Source: Acidobacteriota bacterium
Lineage (GTDB): Bacteria; Acidobacteriota; Vicinamibacteria; Vicinamibacterales; UBA8438
DNA length: 56,015 bases
Reading direction: 5' to 3'
Assembly (NCBI GenBank): GCA_011523845.1
Contig: WTFV01000100.1
Span: forward strand, 66,278-122,292
The notes under the pieces are model-generated. The model did not search any database, was not told where the DNA came from, and saw only the letters and a program-made list of their open reading frames with translations. Of the stretch, positions 1-7,601 are shown piece after piece. Both the position numbers and the translations under genes were made by a program. Each line of letters starts with the position of its first letter. The first letter of the stretch is position 1.

Positions 1-117
1 CGCCCCGCCGGTGGGCCCGGTCCACGCCCCGCCGGTGGGCCCGGTCCACGCCCCGGTGGGCCCGGTCCACGCCCCGGTGGGCCCGGTCCGCGCCCCGGTG
101 GGCCCGGTCCGCGCCCC
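1..117 (+). repeat. In-frame 21/24-bp tandem repeat inside pglZ
   Basis: Five head-to-tail units of 24, 24, 21, 21 and 21 bp start at position 1, followed by a partial sixth. The unit core is GGTGGGCCCGGTCC. In the pglZ frame they encode RPAGGPGP twice and RPGGPGP three times. Unit lengths are multiples of three, so copy changes would keep the frame. The array is cut by the window edge, so the full copy number is unknown. Confidence 0.9.
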
Positions 118-906
118 GCCGATGCGGCTACCCTGCGCGCCGCGCTGGAAGGGCGCGGCTACCAGATCCTGGCCGGCGACAGCCCCGGCGCACCACGGAC
201 CCATCCGGCGCGCGGCTGGCTGGAGACCGGCGAATTCGACACCCTCGGCCACCAGCGGGGCGCACTCCTCGCGCGGGATATCGACCGGGAGCTGGAGCGC
301 GTGGCGGGCCGGATCGAGCACGCGCTCGACGTCGGCTGGACGTCGGTGCGCGTGGTGACGGACCACGGGTGGCTGTTGCTGCCCGGCGGACTGCCGAAGG
401 TGGATCTGCCGAAGCACCTGACGGAGACCCGCTGGGCGCGCTGCGCGGTGATGGCCGGCGAATCGGCTTCCGGCGTCGTCCGCGCTCCCTGGCACTGGAA
501 CCGCACGCAGTGGTTCGCAACGCCGCCCGGCATCGCCTGCTTCAACCGGTCCGAGGAATACGCGCACGGCGGTCTGAGCATTCAGGAATGCCTGATCCCC
601 GATCTCGTCGTGACGCGCGTCGAGGGCGCGGAAACGGCCGGCAGCATCACGTCGGTGACGTGGCGCGGCCTGCGTTGCTTCGTCGAGGCGGCGGTCCGGG
701 GCGGTCCCGTGACGGCCGACCTGCGGCTGGGACGGCCGACCGGCGAGTCGGTGGCCGCGGCTGCGAAGCCGGTCGACGCCGAGGGCGCCGTCAGCCTGGT
801 GCTGGCCGACGACGAGCACGAGGAGGCGGCGCTGGTGCTGGTGCTGCTGGACGGGGCGGGCCGCGTGCTGGCGCAGCGGCCGGTCCGTGTAGGAGTGGAT
901 GCATGA
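1..906 (+). CDS. pglZ: BREX phosphatase PglZ (C-terminal part, 5' end outside window)
   Basis: Open in frame from base 1 to the TGA at 904-906, so this is the C-terminal ~301 residues. The region after the Gly-Pro repeats contains VRVVTDHGWLLLPGG, KHLTETRWARCAV and a segment NRSEEYAHGGLSIQECLIPD. These match my knowledge of the BREX PglZ (type B) alkaline-phosphatase-like family. PglZ is a core BREX protein required for phage exclusion with BrxL, BrxC and the PglX methylase. The Gly-Pro repeat sits just before the conserved segment ending in the TDHGW motif and looks like an expandable linker. The stop codon overlaps an ATG (ATGA, 903-906) that belongs to a repeated junction leading to brxL. 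Family assignment is strong; the upstream BREX genes are not visible. Confidence 0.88.
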   Translation, partial: RPAGGPGPRPAGGPGPRPGGPGPRPGGPGPRPGGPGPRPADAATLRAALEGRGYQILAGDSPGAPRTHPARGWLETGEFDTLGHQRGALLARDIDRELERVAGRIEHALDVGWTSVRVVTDHGWLLLPGGLPKVDLPKHLTETRWARCAVMAGESASGVVRAPWHWNRTQWFATPPGIACFNRSEEYAHGGLSIQECLIPDLVVTRVEGAETAGSITSVTWRGLRCFVEAAVRGGPVTADLRLGRPTGESVAAAAKPVDAEGAVSLVLADDEHEEAALVLVLLDGAGRVLAQRPVRVGVDA

Positions 907-1190
907 CGTCGGGTGGCCCGGCTCGTCGGTGTTGAGATTCGGGACATCTGCGGTTCGGCCAGTGTAGGAGCGGACGCGTGAAGTCGGCCGGCCCGGCGGC
1001 CGGTCCGTGTGGGAGTGGACGGGTGAACGAATCCGTGGCGATTCAGGCTGGCGGCCATCGCCTCGGGGATTGTTCCGTCCGTGTGGGAGTGGATGCATGA
1101 ACGAGTCGGTCGCGATTCGGGCGGGCGGCCAGCGCCGCGCGGATTTTCCGGAGTGTGTGGGAGTGGACGCATGAGCGAGTCGGTTGCGAT
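881..1190 (+). repeat. Five degenerate copies of the pglZ-stop/brxL-start junction
   Basis: The motif GTGT(A/G)GGAGTGGAYGCATGA starts at 887, 962, 1007, 1081 and 1155, giving spacings of 75, 45, 74 and 74 bp. Copy 1 is the real end of pglZ; copy 5 carries the start of brxL. Copies 3 and 4 still encode a pglZ-like tail (VRVGVD then stop) followed at once by a brxL-like head (V/M-N-E-S-V-A-I). Each copy has GGAG followed by ATG, GTG or GGTG, so it also repeats a ribosome-binding-site/start module. The best reading is tandem duplication of an originally overlapping gene junction, later diverged. Confidence 0.85.
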
Positions 1191-3231
1191 GGATCGCCTG
1201 GACACGCTGGCCGCGGAAGCCTTCCCCGGCTACCTGGTGCGCAAGGACCTGGTACGTCGGTATGCCCGGCAGTATCCGGTCCCGACCTACGTGGTCGAGT
1301 TCCTGCTGGGGCGCTACTGCGCCAGTGTCGATGATCGCGAGATAGCGGAAGGGCTGGAGATCGTCGAGCGGCAGCTCCGGGGCCGGACGGTGCGGACGAG
1401 CGAACAGGAGATCTTCAAGTCCCGCGCGCGGGAGAACGGATCCGTCAAGCTGATCGACGTCGTTCGCGCGAAGCTGGACGCGAAGAACGACTGCTACGTC
1501 GCCGAGCTGCCGAGTCTGAACCTGAACGACGTGCAGGTGTCGGACGCCATCGTCAAGGACAACGAGCGCATGCTCGGCGACGGGTTCTATGCCGAGGTGA
1601 CGCTCGGCTACGATCCGGTCGAGTCGCAGGACGCCTCGGGCCGCCCGTTCCGCCTAGCGCAGTTGCGTCCCATCCAGATGTCGAAGCCGGACGTGCTCGA
1701 CGTGCTGGCCCGGGGGCGCCGGGCGTTCACGACCGAACGTTGGCGCGACTTCCTCATCCGGTCCGCGGGCCTGGAGCCGGACCACCTGGACGAGGCGGCC
1801 AAGCGCGTCGTGCTGCTGCGCATGGCGCCGTTCGTCGAGCGCAACTACAACCTGGTCGAGCTGGGTCCGCGCGGCACCGGCAAGAGCCACATCTACCAGC
1901 AGCTCTCCCCGTATGCGCACCTGCTCTCGGGCGGCAAGGCCACGGTCGCCAAGATGTTCGTGAACATGGCCAGCGGGCAGCGCGGCCTCGTCTGTCAGTA
2001 CGACGTGGTCTGCTTCGACGAGATCGCCGGGATCTCCTTCGACCAGAAGGACGGCGTCAACATCATGAAGGGCTACATGGCCTCGGGCGAGTTCAGCCGC
2101 GGCAAGGAGAGCATCCGCGCCGAGGGTGGCATCGTGATGGTCGGCAACTTCGAGGTGGACGTCGAGCAGCAGCAGCGGATCGGCCATCTCCTCAGTCCGT
2201 TGCCGAAGGAGATGCGGGACGACACGGCGTTCCACGACCGCATCCATGCCTACGCGCCGGGCTGGAACTTCCCGAAGCTGAACCCGGCCGATCACCTGAC
2301 CGACCACTTCGGGCTGGTCAGCGACTTCCTCAGCGAGTGCTGGACCCGCCTGCGGCGCGAGAGCCGGGTCTCGGTGCTCCAGAACCGGGTGTTCTGGGGC
2401 GGCGCCCTGAGCGGGCGCGACGTGGAAGCCGTGCACAAGACCTGCTCCGGTCTCGTGAAGCTGCTCTTCCCCGACCCCGACGAGCCCGTAGCGGACGACG
2501 ACCTGGAATGGGTCGTGCGGCTCGCGCTGGAGTCACGCCGCCGCGTGAAGGAGCAGCAGAAGCGCTGCCTGAAGAGCGAGTTCCGCAACACGCACTTCTC
2601 CTTCACGTTGGGGGTCGACGGCGTGGAGCAGTTCGTCTCGACGCCGGAGTTGCACAGCGACGAAGCCATCGACGGCGACCCGCTGCCGCCTGGGCAGGTA
2701 TGGGCCATCGGCCCCGGCCGGGGCGAGACCGGCGCGGGACTCTACCGCATCGAGATCGCCGCCGGGCCCGGCAGCGGGGCGAAGATCCTGAACCACCCCG
2801 TGCCGCCGGCGTTCCGGGAGAGCGTAAAGGTGGGCGAGCAGAACCTCTACGCACGCGCCAAGGAGCTGATCGGCGACCGCGACCCGCGGGCCCACGAGTA
2901 CACCATCCAGCTCCGGCCATTCGACGCCGACACGTCCGGGGCCGGTCTGGGGCTGCCCGTTCTCGTCGCCTGCGTGGGCGGGTTGCTCGAGCGCAGCACG
3001 CGCGGCGGGACGATCGTCGTCGGGCCGCTGAACCTGGGCGGGTCGATTGAGATGATTCCAAGCTCCGTCGCCGTCGCCGAGCTCGCGGTGGACAAGCAGG
3101 CCGCCACGCTGCTGATGCCGGTCGCCGCCCGCCGGGCGCTGAACGACCTGCCGGACGAGCTGTGGACGAAGATCAACGTCGAGTTCTACAGCGACCCGGC
3201 GGATGGCGTGTTCAAGGCGCTGCTGGATTAG
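1171..3231 (+). CDS. brxL: BREX Lon-like AAA+ protein BrxL
   Basis: 686 residues. It has an N-terminal segment with FPGYLVRKDLVRRYA and YVVEFLLGRYCAS, a Walker A-like GPRGTGKSH near residue 232, a Walker B-like VVCFDEIAG near 280, and a Lon-type C-terminal domain. In place of a canonical Lon GPSAG motif it has TSGAGLGLP near 587, with a Lys in VDKQA near 640, so peptidase activity is uncertain. BrxL is a BREX effector, a DNA-binding AAA+ ring. I chose ATG 1171 because GGAG lies 7 nt upstream and the N-terminus fits the family. An in-frame GTG at 1081 lies in an older copy of the junction repeat. The 3' end overlaps the convergent Uma2 gene by 4 bp. Confidence 0.92.
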   Translation: MSESVAMDRLDTLAAEAFPGYLVRKDLVRRYARQYPVPTYVVEFLLGRYCASVDDREIAEGLEIVERQLRGRTVRTSEQEIFKSRARENGSVKLIDVVRAKLDAKNDCYVAELPSLNLNDVQVSDAIVKDNERMLGDGFYAEVTLGYDPVESQDASGRPFRLAQLRPIQMSKPDVLDVLARGRRAFTTERWRDFLIRSAGLEPDHLDEAAKRVVLLRMAPFVERNYNLVELGPRGTGKSHIYQQLSPYAHLLSGGKATVAKMFVNMASGQRGLVCQYDVVCFDEIAGISFDQKDGVNIMKGYMASGEFSRGKESIRAEGGIVMVGNFEVDVEQQQRIGHLLSPLPKEMRDDTAFHDRIHAYAPGWNFPKLNPADHLTDHFGLVSDFLSECWTRLRRESRVSVLQNRVFWGGALSGRDVEAVHKTCSGLVKLLFPDPDEPVADDDLEWVVRLALESRRRVKEQQKRCLKSEFRNTHFSFTLGVDGVEQFVSTPELHSDEAIDGDPLPPGQVWAIGPGRGETGAGLYRIEIAAGPGSGAKILNHPVPPAFRESVKVGEQNLYARAKELIGDRDPRAHEYTIQLRPFDADTSGAGLGLPVLVACVGGLLERSTRGGTIVVGPLNLGGSIEMIPSSVAVAELAVDKQAATLLMPVAARRALNDLPDELWTKINVEFYSDPADGVFKALLD

Positions 3232-4052
3232 TGGTCCGGCCCGTTTTTCGAGCCGCTTCGCGACATGACGTGCTTGCGAAGCAGCGCTTCCAGTTCAGTC
3301 ACTCGCGCTTCGGCGGCCACAGCTCGCGTTTCTGCGGTCGTAGCTCGCGTTTCTGCGGTCGCCGCTCGCGCTTCGGCGGCGTCAACCCGCGTTTCCGCGA
3401 CCCGGCGGGCGGTGGCTTCGTTCAGGCGGCCCTCGGCCTCCTGCAGACGGCCCTCGGCCTCCTCGTCGTGACTGCGCAGATCGACGCCGGTTACCGGATT
3501 CCGGAAGCGCATCTCCCGCCCCGGCGCCGCACGCAGCTCCAGCCCGAGCGTCTCGCTGCGCAGCGTCAGCGTCCCGTCCAGCGCCGTCGCCGCCGGTTGA
3601 CGCACGTAGCCCGACGGGGTCAGCCGCTCTCCCTGCAGACGCGCGGGAAGGTGTTCTCCGAACGGGTCGTACTGCCAGTACTCGCGCACGCCGAGAAGGG
3701 CGTACACCGACCGCTTCGGCCCGATGTCTTCCCGCCACGTGCTCGGCGACGCGACCTCCAGCACGAAGGCCGGCGCCTGCCCCTCCTCCCACAGCTTGTA
3801 GTTGAGCCGCCGGCGCTTCCCCACCCCGAACACCACGAAGACGTCCGGGGCGACGGACACCCGCGGATTGCCCTCCTCGTAATAGATGAGAAGGTCTCCC
3901 GAAACGTACACGTCCCGGCGGTCCTTGAAGTGGCGGGTCAGGGCGGCGATCCCGTACATGATGGCATCGCGCTGGGCGTCGTTCTCCGCCATCGGCTTCC
4001 CGTCCGAGCTCGGGTAGTGAATCGGCACGGCGGCAGGCGCGGGTCGGTTCAT
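3228..4052 (-). CDS. Uma2-family (DUF820) putative endonuclease with C-terminal coiled coil
   Basis: 274 residues. The segments YVSGDLLIYYEEGNPRVSVA, APDVFVVFG, FVLEVASPST and YWQYDP match the Uma2/DUF820 restriction-endonuclease-like fold, a family very common in Acidobacteria and Cyanobacteria whose substrate is mostly unknown. From about residue 195 the chain becomes an Ala/Glu/Arg-rich coiled coil with ~7-residue repeats of the AETRATT type. The DNA shows this as a 21-bp tandem pattern around 3310-3390. I chose ATG 4052 because a GGAG lies about 9 nt upstream and the protein then begins just before the conserved core; a longer frame to 4157 exists. It lies beside BREX but is probably independent. 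Confidence 0.85.
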   Translation of the reverse strand: MNRPAPAAVPIHYPSSDGKPMAENDAQRDAIMYGIAALTRHFKDRRDVYVSGDLLIYYEEGNPRVSVAPDVFVVFGVGKRRRLNYKLWEEGQAPAFVLEVASPSTWREDIGPKRSVYALLGVREYWQYDPFGEHLPARLQGERLTPSGYVRQPAATALDGTLTLRSETLGLELRAAPGREMRFRNPVTGVDLRSHDEEAEGRLQEAEGRLNEATARRVAETRVDAAEARAATAETRATTAETRAVAAEARVTELEALLRKHVMSRSGSKNGPDH

Positions 4053-4199
4053 CGCGGGATTTCTCCAGGCGTGCGGCGGTCCGCACGATTTCCCCAAGCT
4101 ACCACACGCTGCGACGCCGCGTATCCTCGGGGCGTCCGTTGCGGGAAGCTGAAGCACGTATCGTGCCGACCGTCAGGCGACGTTCGCGCACGCGCCATG

Positions 4200-4572
4200 C
4201 CAGTGCCGTCGCAACTCCCCGACGGCGTCGAGGCCTGGACGACGGTGCCCCTCGTCGCGAGCGAAGATCGCCCCTCCGTCCGCGACTTCAGTCGCGCGCG
4301 CCCGCCGGCACGCGAGGGACCACCTCGTCACGCACGTCGCCTTCTCGCACCATGCGGCGGTCCACGCGCTGGCGCGGGCGATGGAGCAGGCCGGCACCAC
4401 CGCAGCAAGCCCTGTACGGGCGGCGCTCGACGGTCTCCAATTGAACGTGGCCACCGGCACGCTTGTCGTTGGGATCGGGCGGCCATGCGGCGATGCCGAT
4501 GTCGTCGCGCGCGACGGTCTGGAGGGGGCGCAACGGTTCGATGCCGACGAGCCGGGTGCGGCGTGCGGGTGA
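4200..4572 (+). pseudogene. Decayed 3' fragment of a periplasmic solute-binding protein
   Basis: No intact gene fits here, but the plus strand reads in pieces as the C-terminus of a branched-chain amino acid/urea-type ABC substrate-binding protein. One frame gives LPDGVEAWTTVPLVASEDRP. A second gives HHAAVHALARAMEQAG, VRAALDGLQLNVATGTLVVG. A third gives GGHAAMPMSSR. The order and spacing match the end of the Peripla_BP_6-type fold (AVRAALDGL then GT-V then HAA-P). The piece lacks its N-terminal two thirds and has at least two frameshifts. It could be chance, but three consecutive matching segments on one strand argue for decay. Confidence 0.45.
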
Positions 4573-4585
4573 GCCGTGCGCGCGG

Positions 4586-5374
4586 TCACTCGAAGCCCAG
4601 CTCGACGCGGCCGATCCCCGGGAGGTCCGCCTCCAGCCGCTCCCCCGCCTCGGCAGGGTATATGACCTCGGTGGTGACCCCCGTGGTCACGAAGTCGCCG
4701 CTTGAGAGGCCGAGCCCGTGTCGCGGCAGCTCGTTGGCCAGCCAGGCCATGACCTCCAGGGGGTGGCCGAGGACGTTGCCGCCGGAGCCGGTCAGCCGCT
4801 CCTCCCCGTTGACCAGGAGCCGCGTCGGCTGCGCGGCCAGGTCGATCTCGCGCCAGTCGTCCAGCGGCGCGCCGTGGATCCAGGCGCCGTGGATGGCGTT
4901 GTCCGCGGCGAACGACTCCGGCGTGAACCGGTCGAGGCCGGCGAAGTGGTGCTCGACCAGCTCGATGGCCGGATACAGCGCCCCGATGTGCTCGGCGATG
5001 GATCGGCGATCGTGGCCCCCGTCGATCATCGGCACGTCGGCCGCCACATGGAAGGCGATCTCCACCTCGATCAGCCGGACGACGTAGTCGGCGGCGCGCA
5101 GGGTGACGCCCGATTCGTGCAGCCGCGCCGTGAACAGGCGGCCGAACACCGGATACGGCACTCCCAGCATCCGCTGCGCGGCAGGATTGGTCAGCGCCAC
5201 CTTGTAGCCCGCCGTCTCGCCGCCCCAGTGCGCGCACAGCCCGTCGACCAGCGCGGCCTGGGCGCGATAGCCCGCGGCGAGGTCCGGCGGCATGAGCGCC
5301 TGCGGCAACTCGTCGATGCGCTCGTGCCGCGTGCGCAGCGACTGGAGGAAGCGTGCGGTCTCGGTGATGCTCAT
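4586..5374 (-). CDS. 2-keto-4-pentenoate hydratase / FAH-superfamily protein
   Basis: 262 residues. The sequence fits the MhpD/2-oxopent-4-enoate hydratase branch of the fumarylacetoacetate hydrolase superfamily: an N-terminal helical region (LAAGYRAQAALV), GYKVALTNPAAQRMLGV, the metal-site segment VRLIEVEIAFHVAADVP, PAIELVE and the C-terminal SSGDFVTTGV. Relatives hydrate 2-oxo-4-pentenoate or decarboxylate 4-oxalocrotonate in meta-cleavage pathways. No other meta-cleavage gene is visible here, so the substrate is open. I chose ATG 5374 (MSITETARFL) over an in-frame ATG at 5395, because that upstream start adds only a short basic tail. It lies 10 bp from vapC, on the same strand and downstream of it. 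Confidence 0.82.
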   Translation of the reverse strand: MSITETARFLQSLRTRHERIDELPQALMPPDLAAGYRAQAALVDGLCAHWGGETAGYKVALTNPAAQRMLGVPYPVFGRLFTARLHESGVTLRAADYVVRLIEVEIAFHVAADVPMIDGGHDRRSIAEHIGALYPAIELVEHHFAGLDRFTPESFAADNAIHGAWIHGAPLDDWREIDLAAQPTRLLVNGEERLTGSGGNVLGHPLEVMAWLANELPRHGLGLSSGDFVTTGVTTEVIYPAEAGERLEADLPGIGRVELGFE

Positions 5375-5384
5375 GGCCCGTCTC

Positions 5385-5816
5385 TTATATCTCAATCAAC
5401 TCGAATACGCCGAACACCCGGTAGTCGCGCGCGTTGGAGGTCACGATGCGGGTGACGCCGCTCCGGTAGTACGTGGCCGCGAGCAGCGTGTCGAGCAGCC
5501 GCTTGCGACCGAGGCCGTGTTCACGCATCCAGGCCACGAACTGGCTGACGGCTTCGCCTTCCGGGACGATTCGTTCCACTTCCCTCGCATTCCACCAGAA
5601 GCTCGCCTTGGCGAGCGCCTGCGCCATGGGCAGCGGCCGCTCGAAACGGCGCCGGTCGGTCACGACGTGAATGAACTCGGAGAGCACCTGCGGTGCGAGC
5701 GCCGCCTCGCGGTCGCGCCCCAGAATCTCCCGTCGCAGCACCTCCAGCGCCGCACCGTGGCCGTCCGATTCCTGGATTTCGACATGCACGAGGAAAGTCG
5801 TGTCAAGCCCTGTCAT
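5385..5816 (-). CDS. vapC: PIN-domain ribonuclease toxin (VapC family)
   Basis: 143 residues, typical PIN-domain length. Acidic catalytic residues are visible in order: Asp in GLDTTFLV near the N-terminus, Glu in LSEFIHVV, Asp in LLDTLLAAT, and the final strand IVTSNARDYRVFG. VapC toxins are metal-dependent RNases that cut specific tRNA or rRNA loops, and the partner antitoxin blocks the active site. The start overlaps the end of the upstream ribbon-helix-helix gene by 14 bp, the classical arrangement for antitoxin-first translational coupling. Confidence in the family is high; the RNA target cannot be read from the sequence. Confidence 0.88.
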   Translation of the reverse strand: MTGLDTTFLVHVEIQESDGHGAALEVLRREILGRDREAALAPQVLSEFIHVVTDRRRFERPLPMAQALAKASFWWNAREVERIVPEGEAVSQFVAWMREHGLGRKRLLDTLLAATYYRSGVTRIVTSNARDYRVFGVFELIEI

Positions 5817-6045
5817 CGTCGAGCATTTCCTCCAGCAGATCGTCGTCGACGTGCATGGGCTTCAGTACCCGGCCTACCGAGACCGGGCTCAGATCGGCCA
5901 GGGTGGTGGAGCGAGCGATCCGCCGCTCCCGGAACTCCTCCATCGCTTCCCGGATCAGCTCGGATGCGGTCCGATCCCGCGCCCGGGCGAAGCGCTGGAA
6001 GTCCCGGTAGACGGGCTCGGATACGTTGATGGTTATGGCCTTCAT
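5803..6045 (-). CDS. vapB: Ribbon-helix-helix antitoxin (VapB type)
   Basis: 80 residues. The N-terminus MKAITINVSEPVYRDFQRFA followed by TASELIREAMEEF is a standard ribbon-helix-helix DNA-binding fold. The acidic C-terminus (VDDDLLEEMLDDD) fits a toxin-binding tail. It is first gene of the vapBC pair and overlaps vapC by 14 bp. A near-perfect inverted repeat lies across its start codon and would suit autorepression. Confidence 0.87.
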   Translation of the reverse strand: MKAITINVSEPVYRDFQRFARARDRTASELIREAMEEFRERRIARSTTLADLSPVSVGRVLKPMHVDDDLLEEMLDDDRA

Positions 6046-6063
6046 ACATCAATGTTCATGTAT
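6044..6063 (-). promoter_or_regulatory. Inverted repeat at the vapB start, likely autoregulatory operator
   Basis: ATACAT (6044-6049) and ATGTAT (6058-6063) are perfect 6-bp arms with an 8-bp spacer immediately before the vapB ATG. Ribbon-helix-helix antitoxins usually bind such palindromes in their own promoters. The function is inferred from position and symmetry. Confidence 0.5.
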
Positions 6064-6171
6064 TGCGTTTCAGGTCGTCAAGGGCCGCCACGACTCCGGG
6101 CGGGGGCGCACCGACCGGCTCCGGCACCGGCCTCGGGGCGGCAGCGTGACCATTCCGGGTAACGTCGACCA

Positions 6172-6357
6172 ATGCCGGACCATTTCGAGCACCTGACGCC
6201 AGACGAGGCATGGGAGGCGCGAGACCGTCTGGCCCGTGCCGATTCTCGCCGCCGTCACGCTTCCTCGCCGCACAACGACAGCCGAAATGGCGGCTGTGGT
6301 TGCCTGGTCGTCCTTGTGCTCGCTACGGCCTGCTTGGCTTGGTTGGTGGCCGGCTGA
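6172..6357 (+). CDS. Possible small single-pass membrane protein
   Basis: 61 residues: a charged N-terminal half (PDEAWEARDRLARADSRRR) and a single C-terminal hydrophobic segment (GCGCLVVLVLATACLAWLVA). The composition looks protein-like and the frame sits alone between vapBC and the next operon, but there is no clear Shine-Dalgarno before the ATG. I do not recognise the family. It could be spurious. Confidence 0.35.
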   Translation: MPDHFEHLTPDEAWEARDRLARADSRRRHASSPHNDSRNGGCGCLVVLVLATACLAWLVAG

Positions 6358-6425
6358 GCTGACCTGACCACCCTGACTACCCGCCGGTGTTGACATCCGT
6401 GCCCCGTGCGGGCATGGTGGGCGCG

Positions 6426-7598
6426 ATGCATCCAAGGAACTTGCGGGTGGGACTCGCCGGCGCCGGTTTCCTCGCCAGCGCCCTGGCCCTCGTCCTCGCC
6501 GGTGCGCCGACCAGCGCGTTCGCGGAGACCCGCGGCTACGTGATCTCCATGGTGCACACGGCCACCTACGCCAATACGGACACCTGTCCGGATGGATACA
6601 ACGGCAGCCTAGCCGATCTGAAGGTGCGGCGCCTGGTTCGCCGCGGGTTCAGCGAAGAAGAAGCCGTAGCCATCCTCGCCAACGGCGGCGTGGACCGGGA
6701 CGGCAACCGCGTCGCGATTGCGGAGCTGCCCGAACTCGACGGCATCCGGGTGAACCCCGGCAACGTGCCCGTGCTCGTTTCCGATCCGCGGATCCACACC
6801 GCCTACGGGAGGTTCGCCTACGGCTTCAATCTGAACGGCCGGGTGGAGCCCGACGCGTTCGAGAATCCCGACAGCGGCGAGCGGGGCGTCGACAACCAGA
6901 TGTGGCGCGCGCTGGGCTGCTTCGAGGTCTACCAGGTGCGCCGGCCCGTGCGGCCCTACAACGAGGACATCGCCTGGGACACCGCGCTGGACGCGATGCC
7001 GGCCTGGCTGATGTCGATCAGCGGCGACGACCTGGACGGCGACGGAGAGGTCACCGTCACCTTCGACCGGGCCCTGAACGTCGCCATGCGGGACGCGCGC
7101 GGCGGCGTGCTGTCGGGTGCGACCTACGTGGTCGATCCCGACCCGCGCTCGCACAGCGTGTTCCAGGGGCGCATCGACGACGGCGTGCTCACCATCGAGC
7201 CGGGCGACTTCTCCATCCAGGGCGAGTCGCAGTTCTACGCGATCCTGCGCTTCACCGGGACCCGCCTCTGGATGAGAATGGCGGAAGACGGCAGCGCGTC
7301 GGGCATCATCGGCGGCTACCAGCCCTGGCGCGACTACTTCCACTACCTGGCGATTCGGGGCGAGGAGAACGCCCAGGTCGATCTGGCCGGGGTGTACTAC
7401 GCGCTGCGGCGTCTCGCCGACGGCGTGCCCCACCCGGAGACCGGGGAGAACACCGCGATCTCGGCCGCCTACTTCCTGGAGGCGGTTCCAGCGTTCCACG
7501 CCACCCTCTCCGGCGAGGTCGTGGCCGCGTCGGTCGGGCCCGGCCCGCTGCTCAGCGGCCCCGCGGTGCAGGAGAACGTCACCCTCGACCCGGAGTAG
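6426..7598 (+). CDS. Exported protein of unknown function, first gene of a DUF1592/DUF1552 operon
   Basis: 390 residues. The N-terminus has an Arg-containing n-region, a hydrophobic stretch (VGLAGAGFLASALALVLAG) and a likely cleavage site after SAFA, so it is exported. The rest shows no motif I can assign. It includes NGGVDRDGNRVA, DLDGDGEVTVTFDRAL (a Ca-binding-like Asp-rich loop) and several Trp/Tyr-rich segments. There is one Cys in TDTCPDGYNGS and another in ALGCFEVY. I chose ATG 6426 over an in-frame ATG at 6387 because it puts the signal peptide at the N-terminus. It ends 3 bp before the DUF1592 gene, so co-expression and a joint envelope role are likely. Confidence 0.72.
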   Translation: MHPRNLRVGLAGAGFLASALALVLAGAPTSAFAETRGYVISMVHTATYANTDTCPDGYNGSLADLKVRRLVRRGFSEEEAVAILANGGVDRDGNRVAIAELPELDGIRVNPGNVPVLVSDPRIHTAYGRFAYGFNLNGRVEPDAFENPDSGERGVDNQMWRALGCFEVYQVRRPVRPYNEDIAWDTALDAMPAWLMSISGDDLDGDGEVTVTFDRALNVAMRDARGGVLSGATYVVDPDPRSHSVFQGRIDDGVLTIEPGDFSIQGESQFYAILRFTGTRLWMRMAEDGSASGIIGGYQPWRDYFHYLAIRGEENAQVDLAGVYYALRRLADGVPHPETGENTAISAAYFLEAVPAFHATLSGEVVAASVGPGPLLSGPAVQENVTLDPE

Positions 7599-7601
7599 GA
7601 C

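Noticed and set aside
1..1190. Repeats near the left edge as a possible CRISPR array
   Set aside because: Units lack constant repeat/variable spacer structure; they are coding minisatellite and gene-junction copies.
4173..5237. Open frame on the minus strand overlapping the hydratase gene
   Set aside because: Different frame from the well-supported hydratase; no motifs.
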